DNA of 64,000 bases from Virgifigura sp964551315 (GCA_964551315.1 CAZKCM010000001.1:1-64000); one strand, 5' to 3'. Shown: positions 53,495 through 62,896, counted from the stretch's first letter. Numbers and translations are program-made. Notes: generated by a model not told the origin, from the letters alone.

Positions 53495-56332
53495 CTAGTC
53501 GGCCGCTTCGCGCCGAAGGGTCGCCACGGCGTCGGCGCAGCGGTTGCAGATCTCCGGATGGTCGGTCCGTGCGCCGACCTCCGGCAGGACCCGCCAGCAG
53601 CGCTGGCATTTCTCGCCCTCCGCCAGTTCGACGACGACGCCGACGCCCGGCACGTCGGACAGGGTGAAGGCGCCCTCGGGCGCCGGCCCTTCGATCACGG
53701 TGATGGAGGAGGTGATGGCGATCTCCGCCAAGTCGATACCCGCGAGGGCGTCGACATACTCGGGGCCGACATGGACGACCGGATGGGCCTGCAGGCTCGA
53801 TCCGATGCGCTTGGCGGCGCGTTCGAGCTCGAGCGCGCCGGTCACCACTCGCCGGACCGCACGAACCGTCTCCCACTTCGCGGCGAGGCGGTCGTCGCGC
53901 CACCCTGCCGGGATCTCGGGGAACAGGCGCAGATGGACGCTCTCTTCCCGGCCATCCTTGCGGTGCTGCCACGCCTCCTCGGCGGTGAAGCAGAGGATCG
54001 GCGCGAGCCAGGCGGTAAGGCAGGAGAACAGGTGGTCGAGCACCGTGCGCGCGGCGCGGCGGCGCGGGCTGTCCGGCGCGTCGCAGTAGAGCGAGTCCTT
54101 GCGCACGTCGAAATAGAACGCGGACAGCTCGACCGCGCAGAAGGTGTGCAGCGCCGTGAACAGGGTGTGGAAGGTGAAGTCGGCGCAGGCCGCGCGCACC
54201 TGCCGGTCGAGTTCGTACAGCCGGTGCAGGACCCAGCGCTCAAGCTCCGGCATCTCCGCCTCCGGCAGGCGCTCCGACGCTTCGAACCCGGCGAGCGCGC
54301 CGAGGAGGTAGCGCAGCGTGTTGCGCAGCCGCCGATAGGCGTCGGCGTGGTGCTTGAGGATCTCCGGCCCGATCCGGAGGTCCTCCGAATAGTCGGAGGC
54401 GACGACCCAGAGCCGCAGGATGTCCGCGCCGTGCTGCTTCATCACTTGCTGCGGCGAGACGACGTTGCCGAGCGACTTCGACATCTTGCGGCCCTGCTCG
54501 TCGAGCACGAAGCCGTGCGTCAGCACCGCCTCGTAAGGCGCACGGCCACGCGTCCCGCAGGATTCGAGCAGCGAGGAGTGGAACCAGCCGCGATGCTGGT
54601 CCGAGCCCTCTAGATAGAGCGAAGCCGGCCATTTCAGCTCCGGCCGCCGCTCCAGCACAAAGCTGTGCGTCGATCCGCTGTCGAACCAGACATCGAGGAT
54701 GTCGGTGACCGGCTCGTAGTCCTCCGGATCGTAATCGTTGCCGAGGAACCGCTTCGGATCGCCGTCGAACCAGGCGTCCGCACCCTCCGTCTCGAAGGCC
54801 TCGGCGATGCGGTCCACCACCCGCTGGTCGCGCAACGGTTCGCCGGTCTTCTTGTGGACGAAGATGGCGATCGGCACGCCCCAGGCGCGCTGGCGCGAGA
54901 TGACCCAGTCCGGCCGGTTCTCGATCATGGAATAGAGGCGCGTGCGCCCTTGCGGCGGGATGAAGCGCGTTTCCTCGATCGCCGCCAGCGCCTTTTCCCG
55001 CAGGCCGTTCTTCGCCATGGAGATGAACCATTGCGGCGTGTTGCGGAAGATCAGCGGCGCCTTGGACCGCCAGGAATGCGGGTAGGAGTGGGTGAGCTTG
55101 CCCGAGGCCAGCAGGGCGCCGGCCTCCTCCAGCGCCGCCACGACGGCCGGGTCGGCGTCGCCCTTCTTGCCCTCGGGCGTGAGGACGCGCCGCCCGGCGA
55201 AAAGCGGCACATGGTCGTAGTAGCTGCCGTCCTCGGCGACCGTCTGCGGCACCTCGATGCCGTGCGCGATCCCGAGCTCCCAGTCGTCGGCGCCGTGACC
55301 CGGCGCGATATGGACGAGCCCCGTGCCCTGTTCCGTGGTCACGAAGTCGGCCGGCAGCAGCCGCACCTCGAAATCGTAGCCCCGCCCGTGCAGCGGATGC
55401 CGGCAGACGGTGCCGGCGAGGTCGCGGCCGGAAAACCGCGCCAGCACCTCGTGTCCGGTGATGCCGGCCTGGGCGAGGACGTCCTCGATCAGGTCATGCG
55501 CAAGCAGCAGCCGCTCGCCGACGGCGGCGCGGCTGTTCTCGGCGACGGCGGTGACGGAGATGACGCAGTAGTCGAAGTCGGGCCCGTAGGCGACCGCGCG
55601 GTTGCCGGGAATGGTCCAGGGCGTCGTCGTCCAGATGACGACACTCGCCCCTTCGAGCGCGGGAACCGACGCCTTGACCACCGGGAAGCGCACCCAGATC
55701 GTGGTCGAGACGTGGTCGTGATATTCGACCTCCGCCTCGGCCAGGGCCGTCTTCTCGACCACCGACCAGAGCACCGGCTTGGCCCCCTTGTAGAGACCGC
55801 CGTTCATCAGGAACTTGCCCAGTTCTCGGACGATCTGCGCTTCGGCCGAGTAGGCCATGGTCGTGTAGGGATTCGCCCAGTCGCCCTCGACGCCGAGCCT
55901 CTTGAACTCCTCCCGCTGGACATTGATCCAATGCTCGGCGAACTCCCGGCATTCGCGGCGGAACTCGACGATCGGCACGGCGTCCTTGTCCTTGCCGGCC
56001 GCGCGATACTTCTCCTCGATCTTCCACTCGATCGGCAGGCCGTGACAGTCCCAGCCGGGGACGTAGTTCGCGTCCTTCCCCAGCATCTGCTGCGAGCGGT
56101 TGATGACGTCCTTCAGGATCTTGTTCAGCGCGTGGCCGATGTGGATCGCGCCGTTGGCGTAAGGCGGCCCGTCGTGCAGGATGAACTTCTCGCGGCCGCG
56201 AGCGGCCTCGCGCAGCCGCTGGAACAGGCCCAGCTCCTGCCAGCGCTTGAGGATTTCCGGCTCCCGTTCGGGAAGATTGCCGCGCATCGGAAAGTCGGTG
56301 CGCGGCAGGAAAACGGTCGACTTGTAATCCAC
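53495..56332 (-). CDS. ileS: Isoleucyl-tRNA synthetase
   Basis: This 945-residue class I synthetase charges tRNA-Ile. HIGH is at 64-67 (PYANGAIHIGHALNKI), the editing domain (CP1) lies in the middle (VIWTTTPWTIPGN), KMSKS is in GRKMSKSLGN, and a C-terminal zinc finger is seen as CQRCWRVLPEVG...CNRCADAV. Length is normal for the bacterial type. It follows ribF by 21 bases; ribF-ileS-lspA is a widely conserved order in proteobacteria. Confidence 0.97.
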   Translation of the reverse strand: MDYKSTVFLPRTDFPMRGNLPEREPEILKRWQELGLFQRLREAARGREKFILHDGPPYANGAIHIGHALNKILKDVINRSQQMLGKDANYVPGWDCHGLPIEWKIEEKYRAAGKDKDAVPIVEFRRECREFAEHWINVQREEFKRLGVEGDWANPYTTMAYSAEAQIVRELGKFLMNGGLYKGAKPVLWSVVEKTALAEAEVEYHDHVSTTIWVRFPVVKASVPALEGASVVIWTTTPWTIPGNRAVAYGPDFDYCVISVTAVAENSRAAVGERLLLAHDLIEDVLAQAGITGHEVLARFSGRDLAGTVCRHPLHGRGYDFEVRLLPADFVTTEQGTGLVHIAPGHGADDWELGIAHGIEVPQTVAEDGSYYDHVPLFAGRRVLTPEGKKGDADPAVVAALEEAGALLASGKLTHSYPHSWRSKAPLIFRNTPQWFISMAKNGLREKALAAIEETRFIPPQGRTRLYSMIENRPDWVISRQRAWGVPIAIFVHKKTGEPLRDQRVVDRIAEAFETEGADAWFDGDPKRFLGNDYDPEDYEPVTDILDVWFDSGSTHSFVLERRPELKWPASLYLEGSDQHRGWFHSSLLESCGTRGRAPYEAVLTHGFVLDEQGRKMSKSLGNVVSPQQVMKQHGADILRLWVVASDYSEDLRIGPEILKHHADAYRRLRNTLRYLLGALAGFEASERLPEAEMPELERWVLHRLYELDRQVRAACADFTFHTLFTALHTFCAVELSAFYFDVRKDSLYCDAPDSPRRRAARTVLDHLFSCLTAWLAPILCFTAEEAWQHRKDGREESVHLRLFPEIPAGWRDDRLAAKWETVRAVRRVVTGALELERAAKRIGSSLQAHPVVHVGPEYVDALAGIDLAEIAITSSITVIEGPAPEGAFTLSDVPGVGVVVELAEGEKCQRCWRVLPEVGARTDHPEICNRCADAVATLRREAAD

Positions 56333-56353
56333 GCCTGATCTCGCCTGATAGAG

Positions 56354-57412
56354 CTAGTAAGGTCTCGACGTCTGTCGCGGCCGCAGCGCCCCCTCGTAAA
56401 CGCCGGGCCGGCGGAAACGGTCGTCCGACGGCGTCGGCAGCGGCGACACCGTGCCCGGGGCCGGTCCCGCATACGCCGCCAGCAGCGCCCGCGCCCGCTC
56501 GCAGTCCGCGGCGATTTGTGCCTTCAAACTCTCGAGCCCGTCAAACTTCTTCTCGTCGCGGAGGTATTCGATGAGCGCCACCCGCAGATGCCGGCCGTAG
56601 AGATCGCCGTCGAAATCGAAGAGATGCACCTCGACGAGCACCCGCTCGTCGCCGCCGATCGTCGGGCGACGGCCAATGTTGACGACCCCGTCGCGCCAGA
56701 CCGTGCCCTGTCCCTCGTCGATGCCGGCCTTGACGGCGTAGACGCCGAGCGCCGGCTGCAGGTAATCGCCGAGCGACAGGTTCGCAGTGGGAAAACCGAG
56801 AAGCCGGCCACGGGCGTCGCCATGCTCGATCCGGCCCTCGATCTCCCAGGGACGGCCAAGGAGAACGCTGGCCTCGCGCGGCTTGCCGGTGCGCAGAAGC
56901 TCGCGAATCCGCGTCGAGGAGAAGACCTCGCCGGTTTCGCTGACGGCCGGCTCGACCGAAGTCACGCCGACGCCCCGCGGTCCGGCGAGGTCGCGCAGAA
57001 GCGCGGCGTTGCCGCGCCGCCCGTGGCCGAAGACGAAGTCATAGCCGACGACGACATGTGCGGCGTCCAGCCCTTCCCCCAGGACCTCGATGACGAAGGC
57101 CTCGGCGCTCTTCGCGGCGAAGCCGGCATCGAAATGCAGGACGAAGAGATAATCGACACCCATCGCCTCGAGCACGCGCACCTTCATCCGGAAGGGAGTC
57201 AGGCGAAAGGGGGGCTGATCGGGCTGGAAGACCTCACGCGGGTGCGGCTCAAAGGTGAGGACTGCGCACGGGGCGCCCAGTTCGCCGGCGATGCGGGCTG
57301 CCTCGCCGATCACCGCTTGGTGGCCGCGATGGACGCCGTCGAAATTGCCCAGTGCGACGACGGCGCCGCGCGCCTCCACCGGCACTTCCGTGTAATGTCG
57401 AAACAGTCGCAT
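56354..57412 (-). CDS. ribF: Bifunctional riboflavin kinase/FAD synthetase RibF
   Basis: This 352-residue enzyme converts riboflavin to FMN and FAD. The N-terminal nucleotidyltransferase has VVALGNFDGVHRGHQAVI and FNHRRR-like GRRG...LLRTG...SSTRIRELL regions; the C-terminal kinase has GRLLGFPTANL and VNIGRRPTIGG. Normal length; ATG at 57412 begins the typical MRLFRHYTEVP N-terminus. First gene of the ribF-ileS-lspA-DUF3035 run. Confidence 0.96.
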   Translation of the reverse strand: MRLFRHYTEVPVEARGAVVALGNFDGVHRGHQAVIGEAARIAGELGAPCAVLTFEPHPREVFQPDQPPFRLTPFRMKVRVLEAMGVDYLFVLHFDAGFAAKSAEAFVIEVLGEGLDAAHVVVGYDFVFGHGRRGNAALLRDLAGPRGVGVTSVEPAVSETGEVFSSTRIRELLRTGKPREASVLLGRPWEIEGRIEHGDARGRLLGFPTANLSLGDYLQPALGVYAVKAGIDEGQGTVWRDGVVNIGRRPTIGGDERVLVEVHLFDFDGDLYGRHLRVALIEYLRDEKKFDGLESLKAQIAADCERARALLAAYAGPAPGTVSPLPTPSDDRFRRPGVYEGALRPRQTSRPY

Positions 57413-57549
57413 TGAAGCGGCGGCCTCTGATCCTTCCGTTCTTGCCGTCGGCCGCTTGGGCCGGGCTAGAACATAGCTCGCGGCCCCGCCCCTTGGGTAG
57501 GAGGTTTGCCGGAAAATCGCGGCGGGACCGATGCCGGCCCGTCAGGCCC

Positions 57550-57999
57550 TCACTCCGCCGCCACCATCTGCACCGGCCGACGCGGGACCAGAAGCTCCGC
57601 CTCGCCCTCGATCACCACCGTGTCGCCGACACAACAGACCGTCTCCACGGTCACCCGTCCGCGCTCCTGGTTGATCGCGGTGATCGTCACCCTTGCGCGA
57701 ACGGTGTCGCCGATCCGGACCGGCGCCTTGAACTTCAGGTTCTGGCTGACATAGATGCAACCCGGTCCGGGCAGCTTGGTTCCGAGCACCGTCGAAATGA
57801 AGCTCGCCGTCAGCATGCCGTGGGCGATACGGCCCTCGAACAGGGTCTTCTTGGCGAATTCCTGGTCGAGATGAACCGGATTGCTGTCGCCCGTGATGCC
57901 GGCGAAGAGGACCACGTCCGCGTCGGTCACCGTCTTGGCGTAGGCCGCCGTCATGCCGGTGGACAGATCTTCGAGATAATAACCGTGCGTCTCTTCCAT
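57550..57999 (-). CDS. MaoC-type (R)-enoyl-CoA hydratase (PhaJ-like)
   Basis: This 149-residue hot-dog-fold protein has the hydratase motif GITGDSNPVHLD with the catalytic Asp38 and His43, and GMLTASFISTVLGTKLPGPG. PhaJ-type enzymes hydrate trans-2-enoyl-CoA to (R)-3-hydroxyacyl-CoA, a supplier of polyhydroxyalkanoate synthesis. GGAAGGAGCGG precedes the ATG at 57999. A promoter and two palindromic operator candidates lie within 100 bases upstream. It is not followed by other genes of the same unit. Confidence 0.9.
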   Translation of the reverse strand: MEETHGYYLEDLSTGMTAAYAKTVTDADVVLFAGITGDSNPVHLDQEFAKKTLFEGRIAHGMLTASFISTVLGTKLPGPGCIYVSQNLKFKAPVRIGDTVRARVTITAINQERGRVTVETVCCVGDTVVIEGEAELLVPRRPVQMVAAE

Positions 58000-58032
58000 C
58001 GCACCGCTCCTTCCGGCCAGACGGGCCCCATC

Positions 58033-58063
58033 TTTTGCGCCGCAAAACCTTGCTGCGCTGCAA
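58033..58063 (-). promoter_or_regulatory. Two adjacent palindromic operator candidates before maoC
   Basis: Site 1 is the perfect palindrome TTTTGC-GCC-GCAAAA (58033-58047). Site 2 is TTGC-TGCGCT-GCAA (58050-58063). Both have the pattern TTGC...GCAA and are 2 bases apart. Site 2 overlaps the -10 box and the predicted start point of the maoC promoter, so a bound repressor would block transcription. Site 2 resembles the TGC-rich PhaR sites of PHB genes as I recall them. Confidence 0.6.
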
Positions 58064-58090
58064 TATAATAACAAAATGACGCGCGGACAA
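58062..58090 (-). promoter_or_regulatory. Sigma-70-like promoter of maoC
   Basis: Read on the minus strand, TTGTCC (plus 58085-58090) and TATATT (plus 58062-58067) are 17 bases apart, with an AT-rich spacer unusual for this DNA. Transcription should start near 58055, about 55 bases before the ATG. Confidence 0.65.
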
Positions 58091-58142
58091 CATCGGCACG
58101 CCGCGAAATCAGAACATATCGGGAACAGGTGGCCCGCGCGCG

Positions 58143-59591
58143 TCAGCGTGTCGCGGCAGAGCGGCCGGGCCGCGGGTCGATGGGCACGGCCGGGGAAAGA
58201 CCGATGATCTCCTCGAGAGCAGCCGCGGCGGCCAGGAGGGCGGCCTCGCCGCGTGGCCGGCCGACCAGCTGCAACCCGACGGGCCGCCCGTCGGCGGTGA
58301 AGCCGCAGGGGATGGAGATGGCCGGGCAGGCGGTCAGCGTGATGGCGAAGGTCAGCCGCAACCAGTCGACATAGTTGTCGAGAACGGTGTCGCCGACCTC
58401 GCGGACCCAGCGGGTCTTCACGTCGAAGGGGGGCACGCAGGCCGCCGGGCAGGCCAGCAGGTCGTAGGTCGCGAAGAAGGCGACCATCCGGTGGTAGAGG
58501 GCGCCGCGCGCCCGCTCGGCGCGGCCGATCCGGTCGGCGGTCAGCGACAGGCCGTATTCGATGTTCCACCGGATGTCGGGCTTCAGCCGGTCGCGGTCCT
58601 GCTCATAGAGCGGCCCCAGACCGGCGACGAATCCGGCGCCGCGAAGGACCTGGAAGGTCTCGGGCGCGTCCGAGAAATCGGGGCAGGCTTCCTCGACCGC
58701 GGCGCCTGCCTCCTCGAAGCGGCGGACGGCGGCGGCACAGATCGCGCGCACCTCGGGATCAACCGGGGAGATGCCGAGATCGGCGCTGTATCCGACACGC
58801 CGCGGCGGGCGTCGCGTGGCGGCAGCGGCCTGGAACGACTCCTCCGGCGCCGGAAGGGAGAGCGGGTCTTCCGGGCGCCAGCCGGCCATGGCGTCGAGCA
58901 TGAGGGCGACATCGCCCACGCTGCGCCCCATCGGCCCCTCGACGGAGAGGGTGTCGAAGGGACGGTCCAGCGGCCCGGTGGCGACGCGGCCCGGGCTCGG
59001 CCGCAGGCCGACCACCGAGCAGAAGCTGGCCGGCGTGCGGAGGCTGCCGCCGAGGTCGGAGCCGGTGGCAAGCCAGACCTGGCCGGCGGCGAGCGCCGCC
59101 GCCGAGCCGCCGGAAGACCCGCCGCAGGTCAGGTCCGTGTTCCACGGATTGCGCGTCTCTCCGAACACCTCGTTGAAGGTGTTGGCGCCGGCGCCGAACT
59201 CGGGCGTGTTCGACTTGGCCACCACCACGCCGCCATTCGCCTCCAGCGTCTCGACCATGATGTCGGAGCGATCGGGCACGTGCCGGCCATAGATGGGCGA
59301 GCCATAGGTGGTTCGGACGCCGGCCACGTCGTTCAGGTCCTTGACCGCCAGAGGCAGGCCGGCGAGCCAGCCGGCGGCCGGCGTCGTTGGGAGATCGCCC
59401 GCCATCAGCCGCTTCGCGTGGTCGCGCGCGCGGTCGAGGCAGAGGGTGGGCAAGGCGTTGAGCGCCCCGTCGGTCGCCGCGATGCGCGCGGCCGCCGCAT
59501 CGATCAGCTCGATCGGCGAGACCTCGCCCCGCCGCAGCAGGTCGACCACGGCCTGCGCCGTCAGTGCCGTCAGTTCCGTTGCGCCCGTCAT
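58143..59591 (-). CDS. Amidase-signature family hydrolase
   Basis: This 482-residue enzyme has the Ser-cisSer-Lys triad of the amidase signature family: Lys84 in LAVKD, the cis-Ser in CGGSSGGSAA (159-160), and the nucleophile Ser183 in GSDLGGSLRTPA. It is related to GatA but no gatB/gatC lie nearby, so it is likely a catabolic or detoxifying amidase. GAAGGAGGGGGC precedes the ATG at 59591. It lies 141 bases after the MttB-like gene on the same strand. Confidence 0.9.
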   Translation of the reverse strand: MTGATELTALTAQAVVDLLRRGEVSPIELIDAAAARIAATDGALNALPTLCLDRARDHAKRLMAGDLPTTPAAGWLAGLPLAVKDLNDVAGVRTTYGSPIYGRHVPDRSDIMVETLEANGGVVVAKSNTPEFGAGANTFNEVFGETRNPWNTDLTCGGSSGGSAAALAAGQVWLATGSDLGGSLRTPASFCSVVGLRPSPGRVATGPLDRPFDTLSVEGPMGRSVGDVALMLDAMAGWRPEDPLSLPAPEESFQAAAATRRPPRRVGYSADLGISPVDPEVRAICAAAVRRFEEAGAAVEEACPDFSDAPETFQVLRGAGFVAGLGPLYEQDRDRLKPDIRWNIEYGLSLTADRIGRAERARGALYHRMVAFFATYDLLACPAACVPPFDVKTRWVREVGDTVLDNYVDWLRLTFAITLTACPAISIPCGFTADGRPVGLQLVGRPRGEAALLAAAAALEEIIGLSPAVPIDPRPGRSAATR

Positions 59592-59732
59592 GCCCCCTCC
59601 TTCTCTTCGGCGCCTCGGAGCTTAAGCCATCGTGACGGGCAGGTGCAGCCCTTCCGTCAGCGCGTCGAACAGCGTTCGCCTGCCGTCCGCACCGGGGCAA
59701 ACGCTTTCACGACGATCGGGCCGCCCGACGCG

Positions 59733-61292
59733 TCAGGACATATCGACGCCGCCCTCTTCCTTTCGCTTGGCGACGAAGGCCCGGAGCTCCTCGTCGATGG
59801 CGGGGTCGAGCGGCGGCGGCTCGTAGGCGGCGAGAAGCTGCTTCCAAAGAGTGTTGGCCCGCTGCGCCGTATCCGGCGCCCCGGCCTCGCGCCAGCTCTC
59901 GAAATTGCGCCAATCCGAGAGGATTGGCGCATAGAAGGCCGTTTCGTAGCGCGCCAGCGTGTGCGCCGCACCAAAGAAATGACCGCCGGGGCCCACCTCC
60001 GCGATCGCCTCAAGGCCGAGCGTCTCGTCGGAAACTTCGATCGGCTTCAGGACCTCGGCCATCATCTGCAGCAGCTCGGCGTCGATCATCAGCTTCTCAT
60101 AGGACGCCACGAGCCCGCCTTCCATCCAGCCCGCGCCATGCTTCACGAGGTTGGCGCCGCCCATGACCGCGCCCCACAGCGACATCTCGGTCTCGTAGGC
60201 CGCCTGGGCATCGACGGCGTTGGCGGCGCAGGGCGCGCTCGAACGATAGGGCAGGCCGTAGCGCCGGGCAAGCTGCCCGCCGGCGAGCGCACCCAGCGTG
60301 TACTCCGGCGTTCCGAAGGCGGGCGCTCCGCTCTTCATGTCGACGTTCGAGGTGAACCCGCCATAGAGCACCGGGGCTCCGGGTCGCACCATCTGCGCGA
60401 AGGCGATGACGCCCAGCGCTTCTGCGTTCTGCTGCGCCAGGGCCCCGGCGAGCGTCGCCGGCGCCATCGCACCGCTGAGGGTGAACGGGGTGATGATGCA
60501 GGCCTGCCCCGCCCGCGCCATCGCCATCAGCCCGCCCAGCATTGCGCCGTCGACGCGCAGCGGCGAGTTCGTGTTGATGGTCGAGAGCAGCCCCGGCTTC
60601 TCGACGATCTCGTCGCGGGTTATGCCCCGGGCGATGCAGTTCATCGCGATGCCGTCCTCGACGCGATCCGGGCCGATGGCCGAAGGCTGCCACACCCGGT
60701 CGGTGAGCGTGATGAAGGCGTAATGCGCGTCGAGATGCCGGGTCGAGGGCGGCAGGTCGATCGGCTCCACCGGGTACCCGGCGGCAAGGTGGATGATGTT
60801 GAGGCTTTGGATCAGCTTCAGCAGGTCGCAATAATCGGCGAAGTTGCCGGGCCGCCGGCCGCGGTCGAGGTCGGAGACGTTCGGCGCGCTCGAGACGGCG
60901 CAGAAGTTCACGTTGTCGCCGCCGATCCGGACATCGTGCGCCGGGTTGCGGGCATGGAGCGTGAACTCCGACGGCGCCTTGGCAACGAATTCCGCAATCA
61001 AGTGGCGGTCGAAACGGACGCGATGGTTCGAGCGGTCGACATCGGCCCCCGCCGCGGCCAGGATGTCCAGCGCTTCGTCGTTGAGGAACTCGAGACCGAA
61101 GGTCTCCAGAATCCGCATCGAGGCGTCGTGGATCCGGTCCAGCTGCTCGGGCCGGAGGACCTCGATCGGCCGATAGGGGTTGACCAGGTTGCGCCAGGGG
61201 GGCTGCCGGAACCCGCCGGCCTCGCGCCGGGTCTTGCGCCGGGCGCCGCCGGGCGCCGCCGTTTCCGAATTCGCCGCCGAACCTCTGCGCAT
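59733..61292 (-). CDS. Trimethylamine methyltransferase (MttB) family protein, non-pyrrolysine
   Basis: This 519-residue protein has the MttB family fold, with PYRPIEVLRPEQLDRIHDASMRILETFGLEFLNDEALDIL near the start and the barrel region FTSNVDMKSGAPAFGTPEYTLGALAGGQLARRYGLPYR. The frame is full-length with no internal amber codon, so it is not the pyrrolysine enzyme; relatives demethylate glycine betaine and other quaternary amines, passing methyl groups to a corrinoid protein. No corrinoid gene adjoins it here. AAGGAG precedes the ATG at 61292. Confidence 0.87.
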   Translation of the reverse strand: MRRGSAANSETAAPGGARRKTRREAGGFRQPPWRNLVNPYRPIEVLRPEQLDRIHDASMRILETFGLEFLNDEALDILAAAGADVDRSNHRVRFDRHLIAEFVAKAPSEFTLHARNPAHDVRIGGDNVNFCAVSSAPNVSDLDRGRRPGNFADYCDLLKLIQSLNIIHLAAGYPVEPIDLPPSTRHLDAHYAFITLTDRVWQPSAIGPDRVEDGIAMNCIARGITRDEIVEKPGLLSTINTNSPLRVDGAMLGGLMAMARAGQACIITPFTLSGAMAPATLAGALAQQNAEALGVIAFAQMVRPGAPVLYGGFTSNVDMKSGAPAFGTPEYTLGALAGGQLARRYGLPYRSSAPCAANAVDAQAAYETEMSLWGAVMGGANLVKHGAGWMEGGLVASYEKLMIDAELLQMMAEVLKPIEVSDETLGLEAIAEVGPGGHFFGAAHTLARYETAFYAPILSDWRNFESWREAGAPDTAQRANTLWKQLLAAYEPPPLDPAIDEELRAFVAKRKEEGGVDMS

Positions 61293-61584
61293 CGCAGGGC
61301 ACTCCTTATCATTCAAATCCGACGCTTTCCCTCGCCGCTCTTTCCCGCACCGGCGCAAGGCGGACGGTCAGGGCACGCTCTTGACCATCCAGAAGCGGGG
61401 CCTTGGCCGCTCGTCGAAGCCCGACCTTCCTCGTCGTGTATTCGACGGCCGTGGCTCCTCCCGACGGAGGAGGTGACGCAAAGCCCCATGCGGCGGGCCC
61501 GAAGCCATGCTATCCCTGTCACGTCGAGTTTCGGATCCCGCATCAGCGGCCCGCGAATCGACCTCCGAACGTCATCCGGCGGCC

Positions 61585-62772
61585 ATGCACGTAAACCACC
61601 CGATCTGGCTCAGGACAGTCAGCACGCCCGGGGCCGTGGTTTTCGCCATCATGTTTGCGCTCGAGTCGCTGGCACGGGCGTCACTCGCGACGGTGATCCC
61701 CCTGCAAGCCTACGGCCTGCTGCAGGAGGCCCGCGACGTCAGCGTCCTCTACTTCGGCGTCGGCGTGACCGGGCTGATCGGCAGCTTCACGATCCCGCTG
61801 CTGATCCGACGGTTCCGCCGCCGCTGGGTGTACTCGATGGGCGTCGGCTTCTTCATCCTGGCGGCGGCCCTGCTCGCGACCGGTACCCTCGCGGGCCAGG
61901 TTTCGGGCATGCTCGTTCGGGCCTTCGCCACCGCCAGCACGAACATCGCGCTCAGCCTCTATGTCATGGACTACATCCGCAAGCGCGATCTCGTCCGTTC
62001 CGAGCCGCTGAAGCTGATGTTCAGCGCGTTCGCCTGGACCGGGGGGCCGTTTCTGGGCGTGTTCCTCTACCGCGAGGTGGCACCCTGGGCGCCGGAGGCG
62101 GTGAGCGCCGGCAGCGCGGCGCTGCTGCTCGCCTATTTCTGGTATCTCCGGTTGCAGGAGAACCCGGCCGTCGCAGCCGCCACCCGGCCGCCGCCGAACC
62201 CGATCAAGAGCATCGCCCGCTTTCTCGCCCAGCCGCGCCTTCGCCTCGCCTGGCTCATCCCGTTCGGCCGGTCCTCCTGGTGGGCCATGTTCTTCGTCTA
62301 TCCGCCGCTCTACATGGTTCAGTCCGGGGTCGGCGAACTGGCCGGCGCCCTTCTGGTCTCCGTCGGCAACGCCCTCTTGATCTTCACGCCGCTGGTCGGC
62401 CGGGCGGCCGAGCGGTACGGCCTGCGCCGTCTGATCATCGGCGCCCTGGCGGCGGCCGGGATCTGCAGCCTGCTGGCCGTGGTGTTCTTCGCGGTTCCGG
62501 CGGCGGTCGCCGCCAGCCTGCTGGGCGCCGCGATCGCCGCGGCGGTCCTGGACGCGGTCGGGAACATCCCGTTCCTGCGCTCGGTGCACCCATATGAGCG
62601 GCCGCAGATGACCACCGTCTTCCGCACCTACATCGACTTCTCGGAGCTGTTGCCGGCCGCGCTCTTCGCGCTGATGCTGACCTTCTTCGACATGCGGGCG
62701 GTGTTCGCGACGAGCGGAATCGTGATGCTTGGGATCGCGCTGATCGCCCGACACCTGCCGCGCCGGATGTAG
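61585..62772 (+). CDS. MFS transporter
   Basis: This 395-residue protein has about 12 membrane helices and the MFS loop RRFRRRWVYSMGVGF after helix 2-3. No substrate-defining motif is seen. It is divergent to the MttB gene with 292 bases between and could move the amine substrate or its product, but this is an inference from position. ATG at 61585; a longer frame upstream is not supported. Confidence 0.85.
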   Translation: MHVNHPIWLRTVSTPGAVVFAIMFALESLARASLATVIPLQAYGLLQEARDVSVLYFGVGVTGLIGSFTIPLLIRRFRRRWVYSMGVGFFILAAALLATGTLAGQVSGMLVRAFATASTNIALSLYVMDYIRKRDLVRSEPLKLMFSAFAWTGGPFLGVFLYREVAPWAPEAVSAGSAALLLAYFWYLRLQENPAVAAATRPPPNPIKSIARFLAQPRLRLAWLIPFGRSSWWAMFFVYPPLYMVQSGVGELAGALLVSVGNALLIFTPLVGRAAERYGLRRLIIGALAAAGICSLLAVVFFAVPAAVAASLLGAAIAAAVLDAVGNIPFLRSVHPYERPQMTTVFRTYIDFSELLPAALFALMLTFFDMRAVFATSGIVMLGIALIARHLPRRM

Positions 62773-62838
62773 CGTGACGGCCGCGGGCGGTCCGGAATCC
62801 GGCCGCGATTCCCCCTGAAGGCGCCTACAGACACGCTA

Positions 62839-62896
62839 AACGTTTATCACCCGTTAACGGCGGAAAGAACGTTTATCGCCTGTTAACGGCGGAAAG
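62839..62896. repeat. Two tandem 29-bp near-identical repeats
   Basis: Units 62839-62867 and 62868-62896 abut and differ at 2 of 29 bases. Each contains AACGTTTATC and the palindrome-like GTTAACGGCGGAAAG. They lie 47 bases before the start of the sensor gene, in the position of a control region. Confidence 0.9.

Noticed and set aside
59733..61292. Pyrrolysine-containing MttB
   Set aside because: No internal TAG codon is present, and no pyl genes are in the window.
61460..61535. GACGCAAAGCC sequence resembling part of a cyclic-di-GMP-I riboswitch before the MFS gene
   Set aside because: The upstream hairpin has no GNRA tetraloop, and the conserved GGCAAACC and GCCGGG pieces are missing. Likely chance in GC-rich DNA; a covariance-model scan would settle it.
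61403..61594. Short frame with CYPCH, like a heme c site
   Set aside because: Only one motif in a 63-codon frame with no signal peptide that overlaps the start of the MFS gene; the rest is Pro/Arg-rich shadow-like sequence.
58491..62597. Very long plus-strand open frame of 1,368 codons
   Set aside because: It is the opposite-strand shadow of the amidase and MttB genes, with Arg/Gly/Ala-rich, motif-free translation. High GC content explains the lack of stops.
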